The position numbers were made by a program, and so were the translations under genes. Of a stretch of DNA of 24,293 bases, positions 15,070 to 21,658 are shown one piece after another (position 1 is the stretch's first letter; every line of letters starts with the position of its first letter). The notes under the pieces are model-generated. The model saw only the letters and a list, made by a program, of their open reading frames with translations. It did no database searches and was not told where the DNA came from. Source of the stretch: Geobacteraceae bacterium (lineage in GTDB: Bacteria > Desulfobacterota > Desulfuromonadia > Desulfuromonadales > Geopsychrobacteraceae). The stretch lies in contig JAMOPE010000002.1 of assembly GCA_027064785.1 (NCBI GenBank), forward strand, positions 1-24,293, read 5' to 3'.

Positions 15070-17076
15070 ATGATGTCAAAAGATCTATTGTTTTCGCCCA
15101 TCACGATTAACCAGCTGGAAATAGCCAACCGCATCTACATGCCGGCGATGCATTTGAACATGTGTCGCCGGTATCAGGTCACCGAACAGCTCCTTGAGTT
15201 TTACGCCGAGCGGGCACGGGGTGGTGCTGGAATGATCAGTGTCGGCTATGCCTCGGTGGATGAATTGGCGGCCAATCCAATGCATATCGGCGCACATGAC
15301 GATAAATTTATTCCCGGGCTGACCCGCCTGGCAATGACAATCAAGGAAAATGGAGCGCGAAGTGCGGTGCAGATCAACCATGCTGGCCGCTATAACCATT
15401 CGATGCTGCTGGGAGGAAAACAGCCGGTCGGTCCTTCTCCGGTTGCATCGCGGTTGACGGGCGAAAAGCCGCATGAAATGAGTATTACTGAAATCGAAAC
15501 GACCGTTGCTGCTTTCGCTGCAGCAGCGGTGCGAGTACAACAGGCAGGGTTCGATGCCGTAGAGATTTTAGCGGGTACCGGTTACCTGATCAGCGCTTTC
15601 CTTTCACCGCTGTCAAACCAGCGCGACGATATATACGGCGGCTCGCTTGAAAACCGGATGCGTTTTGGCTTGGACGTCATGCGTGCCGTGCGTACCGCTG
15701 TTTCTGACGAATTTCCAATTATCGTCCGCATCAACGGTAACGATTTTATGCCGCACGGTATCGGTCGTGAAGCGATGTATGAATTTGCCCGGCAGCTTGA
15801 ACAGGCTGGTGCCGATGCCTTATGTGTCAATGTTGGCTGGCACGAGTCACGCGTTCCACAGATACAGACCAAAGTTCCACGCGGGGTTTATGCCTATCTG
15901 GCACGGGGTATCCGTGAAGTCGTGAAAGTCCCGGTGATCGCGAGCCATCGCATCAATGACCCTCAGACCGCGCGTAAAATTTTAGCCGACAACAGCTGTG
16001 ACATGGTTGCCATGGGACGGGCACTGATTGCCGATCCGCAACTGCCAAATAAAGCACGCGAAGGACGGGAGCAGGAAATCCGCCACTGTGTTGCTTGCGC
16101 CCAGGCGTGTTTTGACCATTTGTTCGAAATGCGTGCGGTTGAGTGTTTGTGTAACCCGCTCGCGGGGCATGAATATGAGCAAACAACAAAACCGGCAACG
16201 GCAGCACAGCGGGTCCTTGTCGTAGGTGGTGGTCCCGGTGGTATGAGCGCGGCGCTGGCTGCCAGTGAGCAGGGGCATGTGGTGACACTGCTGGAGGAGA
16301 GTGACCAGCTTGGTGGTCAGCTGTTCCTTGCCGGGGCTCCTCCGGGCCGGGAAGAGTTTGTGCAATTGGCGCAGGATCTGGCTTACCAGGTGAAATCGGC
16401 GCCGCTTGAATTATTGCTCGGAACGCGGGCCGATAGCGCGTTGGTCGAAAAGCTCCAGCCCGATGTTGTGATTTTGGCAACTGGTGGTGTTTCGCTGGCC
16501 CCGCCGATTCCCGGCGCAGATTTACCTCACGTCGTCCAGGCTTGGGATCTGTTATCGGGGAAGAAAACCGCCGGACAGAATGTGGTTATTGTTGGTGGCG
16601 GTGCAGTTGGAGTAGAAACTGCCTTGGAATTGGCGGAGCAGGGAACTTTATCGGCCGAGGCCTTGAAGTTTTTACTTGTGCATGAGGCTGAAGATCTTGA
16701 AGAGTTGCGTCGCCTGGCGACCCGCGGCAGCCGAAAAATTGTCCTTTTGGAAATGCTTGATAAGCTCGGCAGCAATTTCGGGAAAACGACCCGCTGGGTG
16801 ATGTTGGAAGATCTGGAACGTTACGGAGTGGAGGCATTGACTGAGGCTAAAGCGGTTGAGATTGGTGCTGCTTCGGTCACAGTGGAGGTGGGCGGCAAAG
16901 AGATCAGTTATCCGGCCGACACGGTCGTGTTGGCTGCGGGAACGCGCTCAAACAATCCGCTGCAAGAAGACCTTGAGCGCAAAGGGATCACTTGTCATCT
17001 GATCGGCGACGCGCTGAAGCCAGCAATGGTTTTTGATGCAATCCATCAAGGCTACGCAATCGCTAAGGCGCTGTAA
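15070..17076 (+). CDS. fadH: 2,4-dienoyl-CoA reductase (FMN/4Fe-4S/FAD), FadH type
   Basis: A 668-residue three-domain flavoenzyme. Residues 1 to about 330 form an old-yellow-enzyme TIM barrel. Tyr172 (GTGYLIS) and His258 (GWHES) stand 86 apart, exactly as the active-site Tyr166 and His252 of E. coli FadH. A 4Fe-4S site follows as C340-x2-C343-x3-C347-x11-C359. Then an FAD-binding Rossmann motif (VVGGGPGGMSAA, about 385) and a second nucleotide-binding motif (IVGGGAVGVETA, about 507) for NAD(P)H. It reduces 2,4-dienoyl-CoA to an enoyl-CoA, needed for degrading unsaturated chains. Two ATGs in tandem (15070, 15073) are possible starts; GAGAGG at 15063-15068 is better spaced for the second. Other OYE-type reductases of similar layout exist, so the substrate is likely but not certain. 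Confidence 0.8.
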   Translation: MMSKDLLFSPITINQLEIANRIYMPAMHLNMCRRYQVTEQLLEFYAERARGGAGMISVGYASVDELAANPMHIGAHDDKFIPGLTRLAMTIKENGARSAVQINHAGRYNHSMLLGGKQPVGPSPVASRLTGEKPHEMSITEIETTVAAFAAAAVRVQQAGFDAVEILAGTGYLISAFLSPLSNQRDDIYGGSLENRMRFGLDVMRAVRTAVSDEFPIIVRINGNDFMPHGIGREAMYEFARQLEQAGADALCVNVGWHESRVPQIQTKVPRGVYAYLARGIREVVKVPVIASHRINDPQTARKILADNSCDMVAMGRALIADPQLPNKAREGREQEIRHCVACAQACFDHLFEMRAVECLCNPLAGHEYEQTTKPATAAQRVLVVGGGPGGMSAALAASEQGHVVTLLEESDQLGGQLFLAGAPPGREEFVQLAQDLAYQVKSAPLELLLGTRADSALVEKLQPDVVILATGGVSLAPPIPGADLPHVVQAWDLLSGKKTAGQNVVIVGGGAVGVETALELAEQGTLSAEALKFLLVHEAEDLEELRRLATRGSRKIVLLEMLDKLGSNFGKTTRWVMLEDLERYGVEALTEAKAVEIGAASVTVEVGGKEISYPADTVVLAAGTRSNNPLQEDLERKGITCHLIGDALKPAMVFDAIHQGYAIAKAL

Positions 17077-17113
17077 CAACTTTAATTGATTATCCGCTTT
17101 GTTCAACTGCCAG

Positions 17114-17158
17114 CAATTCCCTCCCTCCGGCGTGGGGGATGGTTAGGGTGGGGAATTG
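17114..17158. repeat. REP-like imperfect palindrome between fadH and the isomerase gene
   Basis: CAATTCCC (17114-17121) pairs with GGGAATTG (17151-17158); the inside is a C-rich stretch followed by GGGGGATGGTTAGGGTGGGG, which can pair imperfectly. The CCCTCC...GGTTAGGGTGGGG style is that of dispersed intergenic repeats. It occupies the middle of the 130-bp gap. Confidence 0.5.
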
Positions 17159-17206
17159 GATCACCGGGTAACTTGTATTGTCAAAACGATAAATCTGGAG
17201 AGAAGT

Positions 17207-17995
17207 ATGACGATTTTAGCCTCGAACGACGAATTGATTTCAACTGCTAAAGAAGCCGGTGTTTTGCGTATCGGGATTAACCGTCCGGATAAACTCAATG
17301 CCATCACTCCCCAGATGTATGCAGATATGGTGGCGGCGCTGCAACAGGCTGAGGAAGACAGCGAAGTCCGGGTGGTGCTGATTCATGGCAGTGATACCTG
17401 TTTTACCAGTGGCAATGACTTGCTCGACTTTGCTGAACATCCTCCGACCGGTGAAGATAGCCCGGTGTTTCAATTTTTGATTGCAATCAGTCGGGCGACC
17501 AAACCCTTGGTTGCGGCTGTCAATGGGCCGGCTGTAGGTATTGGAACAACAATGCTGCTGCATTGCGATCTGGTGTATGCGGGCGAAGCAACCAAGCTGC
17601 AAACCCCTTTCGTCAATCTAGGACTTTGTCCGGAAGCAGCCTCTTCGCTGCTGTTGCCACGGTTGATAGGCTATCCCCGCGCGGCAGAAATGTTGTTGCT
17701 AGGGCAGCCAATGGATGCCGATACGGCTTGTGCGGCTGGATTGGTCAATGGTGTTTTCAGTACCAGCAAGCTTTTCCCCCACGCCTTGGCCCAGGCACAA
17801 CTGCTTGCTAAACAGCCACCAGCGGCAGTGCGATTGGCAAAACATTTGCTGAGAAAAAACAGTGCTGCAGGGGTGCCAGAGGTTATTGTGGAGGAGTGCC
17901 AATATTTTATGGAGCGCCTCTCTACCCCGGAAGCTGCCGAAGCATTTAAGGCTTTTTTTGAAAACAGGGCGGCCGATTTTTCGCAGTTTAATTGA
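17207..17995 (+). CDS. Crotonase-family protein, probable delta3,delta2-enoyl-CoA isomerase
   Basis: A 262-residue crotonase-fold enzyme. The oxyanion-hole segment CFTSGNDL (65-72) and the second glycine segment AAVNGPAVGIG (103-113) are present. Neither hydratase glutamate is kept: the equivalents of Glu144 and Glu164 are in GIGTTML and TPFVNLG. Instead there is Glu143 in LGLCPEAASS, at the place of the catalytic glutamate of yeast Eci1-type isomerases (LGLxxEGGxT). It should therefore shift cis/trans-3 double bonds to trans-2, the partner job to the dienoyl-CoA reductase just upstream. Start chosen at 17207 because GGAG (17197-17200) is well placed; an ATG at 17156 would add 17 residues without a ribosome site and overlap a repeat. 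A PaaG-like ring isomerase is a less likely alternative. Confidence 0.72.
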   Translation: MTILASNDELISTAKEAGVLRIGINRPDKLNAITPQMYADMVAALQQAEEDSEVRVVLIHGSDTCFTSGNDLLDFAEHPPTGEDSPVFQFLIAISRATKPLVAAVNGPAVGIGTTMLLHCDLVYAGEATKLQTPFVNLGLCPEAASSLLLPRLIGYPRAAEMLLLGQPMDADTACAAGLVNGVFSTSKLFPHALAQAQLLAKQPPAAVRLAKHLLRKNSAAGVPEVIVEECQYFMERLSTPEAAEAFKAFFENRAADFSQFN

Positions 17996-18015
17996 TGCGA
18001 AGGGTAATTCAGCTC

Positions 18016-18044
18016 AAGGAGTGTTTATGTTGTCCCCTAGATGA
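18016..18044 (+). other. Orphan Shine-Dalgarno with a five-codon reading frame
   Basis: AAGGAG (18016-18021) is followed after 5 nt by ATG (18027) and a frame of MLSPR ending at TGA 18042-18044. It lies 20 bp after the isomerase stop, where the next operon gene would start. The most natural reading is the surviving start site of a deleted gene, its body replaced by the convergent regulator gene region. It may also be chance. Confidence 0.3.
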
Positions 18045-18047
18045 AAA

Positions 18048-18470
18048 TTATGATTCCTGCTCTTTTATCGTGTCGAGAATCCTGGCACGGTAATCGACAA
18101 TATTTTTACGCAGTGAAGATAATTTGGATATTTTTTCATCAATCTTGTAGATATTTAAATTGAGAATTTTCAACAGCCGTTGGGCGATAGTCTTGAATTG
18201 GTGCTGTTGTGTGTCGAATAGCTGATTTTGCTGATCGAAGTGTTCAGCCAGTTCATGCATCTCTTTCAGACCGATACCCAGCTCTTTCAACTTGAGGATA
18301 AACTTCAGCCGGCGGATATCGTCCTGACTGTAGAGCCGCGCCCCGGTTCCGACCCGCTGCGAAAGCCCCATCAAGCCAATTTCTTCGTAATAACGGATAG
18401 TTCGAGTGGTGATGCCAAGCTGTTTTGCCAGCTCACCGATTTGGACCAATGGTTCTTCCTTGTCTGCCAT
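18048..18470 (-). CDS. MerR-family transcriptional regulator
   Basis: A 140-residue regulator with an N-terminal winged helix-turn-helix: IGELAKQLGITTRTIRYYEEIGLM is the MerR recognition region, followed by RLYSQDDIRRLKFILKLKELGIGL. A C-terminal coiled coil for dimerisation follows (about residues 80-125). The effector-binding part is short and has no cysteine metal site, which argues against metal sensing and fits acyl-CoA-responsive relatives such as LiuR. The ATG at 18470 is preferred, as AGGTG in the minus-strand leader is six bases upstream; a GTG at 18479 is possible. It is convergent with the isomerase gene and faces away from the hydratase operon. Control of the surrounding fatty-acid genes is inferred from position and from shared ACGTAAA-type motifs. 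Confidence 0.85.
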   Translation of the reverse strand: MADKEEPLVQIGELAKQLGITTRTIRYYEEIGLMGLSQRVGTGARLYSQDDIRRLKFILKLKELGIGLKEMHELAEHFDQQNQLFDTQQHQFKTIAQRLLKILNLNIYKIDEKISKLSSLRKNIVDYRARILDTIKEQES

Positions 18471-18480
18471 ATTCTTCACC

Positions 18481-18490
18481 TTTACGTACG
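18481..18490. promoter_or_regulatory. Possible MerR-protein operator in the merR leader
   Basis: TTTACGTACG (18481-18490) matches 8 of 10 bases of the perfect palindrome TTTACGTAAA at 19521-19530. It lies just before the regulator's ATG, so a bound protein could block its own transcription (autoregulation). Confidence 0.35.
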
Positions 18491-18502
18491 ATTTTTATTA
18501 AT

Positions 18503-18531
18503 TGTTAACACCTTGGAAGAAACCCTGTCAA
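18503..18531 (-). promoter_or_regulatory. Candidate promoter of the MerR-family gene
   Basis: On the minus strand, a perfect TTGACA (18531-18526) is separated by 17 bp from TTAACA (18508-18503). The -10 box is poor, which would suit a regulated or weak promoter. Transcription would start near 18496, about 26 nt before the ATG. Confidence 0.4.
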
Positions 18532-18725
18532 TAAGTGATTACCGCTATAGCCTTATTCTGGATTGAAATTTGAGTCGTCCGACTAAATTCACGGTCGGAT
18601 CGAATGGCAACGCACGGACGGTTACGACTATGTGCTACAACTGGTTATTATCTTATCTGTTTCATCCCGGGCGTGTTTGGGCATACGCCTGCCTTGCCCC
18701 TTTTACTGTTCTCGCTTTGCTCTGG

Positions 18726-19208
18726 TCAGGCTGCGCGTGCCATGATGGGTTTACTGGCAGAAGGGATCGCTTTGCCATCAATGGCAAGGTTGGTTCCCAG
18801 ATCAGGAAGATGTTCACACAGTTGCTGAATCAGCTGATTGAATATTTCCTGAATAGCTTTTTCTTCCTGAATCAGATGTTGCAGAAAGCTGCTAAAGGCT
18901 CGCGCTGTTGGCACTGCATCCATTCCGAGGCAGGGATCATAACCACAACATTGGCGCAATTCAGCATTGCGTTGCATCTCCCGTCGTAAAGAGGCGACCG
19001 ATGGATGCTGGAAAACAATACCAGCGAGGCAACTGTTCCACATGGCACGAACTGGATAGTCATTGCGACCTTTGCCACGTTTCTGTTCGAGCTTGGACAT
19101 CAGCTTTTCATCAGGGAGAACAGATAAGACCAGGCTCAGACGATCAAGATCAGAAGTGGTTTCAATTTCATTCCATGAAAAGAGGGATTGTTGTGCTATA
19201 GTGGCCAT
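18726..19208 (-). pseudogene. Truncated transposase (DUF772/DDE type), IS relic
   Basis: A 160-residue frame matches the N-terminal third of DDE transposases of the IS5/IS1182-like group. The recognisable part is GRNDYPVRAMWNSCLAGIVF, then HPSVASLRREMQRN, then LAIDGKAI with the first catalytic Asp. Full-length members are usually over 400 residues, so the second and third acidic residues are missing. Past the stop at 18726, another minus-strand frame near 18630-18670 reads ARDETD, resembling the Arg-Asp-rich part that normally follows, which suggests frameshift decay plus deletion. I found no convincing terminal inverted repeats. The relic is inactive and sits between the MerR gene and the hydratase operon. 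Confidence 0.75.
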
Positions 19209-19697
19209 GGCGGATCTTCTTTCTTTTGTGTGGTGACCTCGATTATACCTGATCGAGTGAGAGAAGTCCGCTATTTTATTGGTTTTTTTTGTGATTTATG
19301 GGGTTACGGTTGGTTCTGGGGGGAGTTTTGCGGCAGCATAACTTTTTCCCTCCATAACTGCCTGATTTTACGTCCACTGAGTGGGGGGAAGTATTTTTTA
19401 TCCACAGGGAAGCTTCTGAATTTACAGGAGTTTATGACAGCGGGAATGGCTTTCGCTATATTCACTGCCGATTAAGCACGCCTCTATTTTTATAGAATAG
19501 TGTTATGTTCTGACTTGACTTTTACGTAAAGTGAATATAATTTGTGGCCATCGGTGCTTAGCTAAGGATTTTTAGCTACACCCTTTGTTTGGTGGATAGA
19601 ACCGAAATCGGCAATTGAGATCGCAGTGCTTAACAACGGAGCATGGTATAGCGAAGCTTATGTTTTCTTGGCTCTCACTCTTACTTATGAGGGAACT
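19209..19697. other. 489-bp non-coding region with the promoter of the hydratase operon
   Basis: No gene is supported here. Frames that extend the hydratase upstream to 19626 lack a ribosome site and crotonase similarity. Contents: IS-flanking sequence (19209 to about 19380), a single TTATCCACA (19398-19406), a promoter with palindrome at 19515-19541, and a perfect 10-bp palindrome CTTAGCTAAG at 19557-19566. The leader from the promoter to the ATG at 19698 is about 150 nt. Confidence 0.5.
19515..19541 (+). promoter_or_regulatory. Promoter of the hydratase-acd-emo-etf operon with an operator in the spacer
   Basis: TTGACT (19515-19520) and a perfect TATAAT (19536-19541) are separated by 15 bp. 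The perfect palindrome TTTACGTAAA occupies 19521-19530, starting directly after the -35 box. A protein bound there would cover the promoter, or, if of MerR type, distort it. The spacer is shorter than the 19-20 bp of classic MerR activation promoters, so repression is the simpler model. Confidence 0.55.
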
Positions 19698-20480
19698 ATG
19701 CAATTCAATCATCTGCTTTTATCAGTAGAGGGCTGCGTAGCGCAGTTGACTATCAACCGACCAGAACAACTTAACGCCCTGAATCGGGAGATACTCACCG
19801 AGTTGACCTCCGCTTTGAAGGCCATTGCCAATGATGCAGCGGTGCGGGTTGTTATTCTGACAGGTGCTGAAAACAAAGCATTTGTCGCCGGGGCGGATAT
19901 CAAGGAAATGGTCGATCTTGATCCCCTTGCCGCCACCGCCTTTGCGCGTCAGGGACAAGAAATTTTAAACTTGATTGCCTCTATGCCGCAGCCGGTCATT
20001 GCTGCCGTTAACGGTTATGCCCTTGGTGGTGGTTTTGAAATGGCATTGGCCTGTGATTTTATCTATGCCGCCAAGTCGGCCAGGTTTGGTTTCCCCGAAA
20101 CGACCCTTGGCATTATGCCGGGCTTTGGTGGCACGCAAAAGCTGTCACGTTTGGTTGGAACCAACGTTGCCAAGGAGCTGATTTTTACCGGCAGTCTGAT
20201 TGATGCAGCACGAGCTGCGGAACTTGGTGTGGTCAACCACATATTTGCAGCAGAAGAATTGCTTGATATGACCCACAAGGCGGCCCGGAAAATAGCGGCC
20301 AATGGCGGAGTAGGTGTCGCAATGGCTAAGGAAGCTATTGGTAAAGGTCTCGATATGTCATTGAATGAGGCCCTGGCTTACGAAGGGAACTTGTTCGGGT
20401 TGTTGTTTGCGACTAAAGATCAAAAAGAGGGCATGCTGGCATTTATCGAAAAACGCAGTGCCGAATTTATCAACAAATAA
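19698..20480 (+). CDS. Enoyl-CoA hydratase (crotonase)
   Basis: A 260-residue crotonase with the full hydratase active site: oxyanion segment FVAGADIKEM, glycine segment AAVNGYALGGGFEMALACD, Glu114, and Glu134 in FPETTLG, 20 residues apart as Glu144/Glu164 of the rat enzyme. GIMPGFGGTQKL follows. It hydrates trans-2-enoyl-CoA to (S)-3-hydroxyacyl-CoA, and the close similarity to short-chain crotonases suggests short chains (crotonyl-CoA). Start chosen at 19698 because GAGG (19689-19692) lies five bases upstream; the longer frame from 19626 adds 24 residues that are unlike the family. It heads an operon with only 16 bp to the dehydrogenase gene. Confidence 0.88.
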   Translation: MQFNHLLLSVEGCVAQLTINRPEQLNALNREILTELTSALKAIANDAAVRVVILTGAENKAFVAGADIKEMVDLDPLAATAFARQGQEILNLIASMPQPVIAAVNGYALGGGFEMALACDFIYAAKSARFGFPETTLGIMPGFGGTQKLSRLVGTNVAKELIFTGSLIDAARAAELGVVNHIFAAEELLDMTHKAARKIAANGGVGVAMAKEAIGKGLDMSLNEALAYEGNLFGLLFATKDQKEGMLAFIEKRSAEFINK

Positions 20481-20496
20481 AAAAGGGTGAGAGCTT

Positions 20497-21642
20497 ATGA
20501 ATTTTGAACTGAGCGAAGAACAGAACCTGATTCGTGAAACGGTTCGTGCCTTCGCAGAAAAAGAGTTGGTTGAAGGTGCTAAAGAGCGTGATGAAGAGGA
20601 GCGCTTTGATCGGGAACTGATGTTTGACAAGCTGGCTGAACTCGGGTTGACCGGCATCGTTTTTCCTGAAAAGTATGGTGGTGCTGATGCCGATTATGTC
20701 AGCTATGCAATTGCCGTAGAGGAGTTGTCGCGGGTCTGCGCTTCTACCGGGGTGACCCTTTCAGCGCACTTGTCTCTCGGCGCAAACCCGATTTGGATGT
20801 TTGGCACCGAAGAACAGAAACAGAAATATCTTGTTCCATTAGCTGAAGGTTCAAAAATGGGAGCTTTTGCTCTGACTGAACCTTCTGCAGGTTCAGATGC
20901 CGGGGGGACTCGGGCGACGGCGGTGCGTGATGGGAATGACTGGGTTTTGAACGGGGCAAAAATTTTCACGACTAACGGTGGCGGGGCCGAAATCTATATC
21001 GTTTTTGCCCGGAGTGACAAGGACGCCGAAAAGCATCACGGGATCAGCGCGTTCATTGTTGAAAAGGATACCCCGGGATTCACTTTTGGTAAGAAAGAAT
21101 CAAAAATGGGCATCCGTGCATCAATGACGCGCGAGCTCGTATTTGATAACTGTCGCATTCCTGCCGAAAACCTCCTTGGCCCTGAGGGTGAGGGTTTCAA
21201 GGTTGCGATGAAAACTTTGGACGGCGGACGTATCGGGATTGCCGCTCAGGCTCTCGGGATTGCCCAGGGTGCTTTTGATACTGCTGTCGATTACGCAAAA
21301 GAGCGCAAACAGTTCGACCAGACCATTACCCGTTTTCAGGGAATTCAGTTTATGCTGGCAGATATGGCAACCCAGATCGAGGCAGCCCGGCTGGTGGTGT
21401 ATCAGGCAGCCTATCGCGCCAGCGCAGGGTTGTCTTACTCAAAAGAGTCGGCAATGGCCAAGCTGCATGCTTCGGAAACGGCTATGTACGTAACAACCAA
21501 AGCTGTTCAGGTTCTCGGTGGTTACGGTTATACCCGCGATTTTCCCGTTGAACGGATGATGCGTGATGCCAAGATTACCGAAATTTACGAAGGAACCAAT
21601 GAAATTCAACGTGTCGTCATCGGCTCGCTGATCTGCCGTTGA
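20497..21642 (+). CDS. Short-chain (butyryl-type) acyl-CoA dehydrogenase
   Basis: A 381-residue acyl-CoA dehydrogenase of standard length. It shows [13 protein letters not shown], the flavin segment [43 protein letters not shown], and the catalytic base Glu365 in [10 protein letters not shown]. These fit the SCAD/butyryl-CoA dehydrogenase group, though chain length cannot be fixed from sequence. The ribosome site GGGTGAG is at 20485-20491. It is followed after 16 bp by the membrane oxidoreductase and then etfB, so its electrons very likely go through Etf to quinone. Unlike the fadE gene at 13148, it has no C-terminal extension. Confidence 0.87.
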   Translation: MNFELSEEQNLIRETVRAFAEKELVEGAKERDEEERFDRELMFDKLAELGLTGIVFPEKYGGADADYVSYAIAVEELSRVCASTGVTLSAHLSLGANPIWMFGTEEQKQKYLVPLAEGSKMGAFALTEPSAGSDAGGTRATAVRDGNDWVLNGAKIFTTNGGGAEIYIVFARSDKDAEKHHGISAFIVEKDTPGFTFGKKESKMGIRASMTRELVFDNCRIPAENLLGPEGEGFKVAMKTLDGGRIGIAAQALGIAQGAFDTAVDYAKERKQFDQTITRFQGIQFMLADMATQIEAARLVVYQAAYRASAGLSYSKESAMAKLHASETAMYVTTKAVQVLGGYGYTRDFPVERMMRDAKITEIYEGTNEIQRVVIGSLICR

Positions 21643-21658
21643 ACCGGGAGGAAGCAGG

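Noticed and set aside
17156..17206. Longer start for the isomerase-like crotonase
   Set aside because: The start would overlap the REP-like element and has no ribosome site, while GGAG precedes the ATG at 17207.
19398..19406. Perfect DnaA-box sequence TTATCCACA
   Set aside because: A single copy with no cluster of boxes, no AT-rich unwinding region of note and no dnaA/dnaN nearby; one such 9-mer is expected by chance at intervals of the order of 100 kb.
18570..19475. Several plus-strand frames across the IS relic
   Set aside because: They are antisense to the transposase remnant or lie in non-coding flanks, with no ribosome sites or domains.
19626..19697. Longer start for the enoyl-CoA hydratase
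   Set aside because: No ribosome site at 19626, the extra residues do not resemble crotonases, and GAGG is well placed for 19698.
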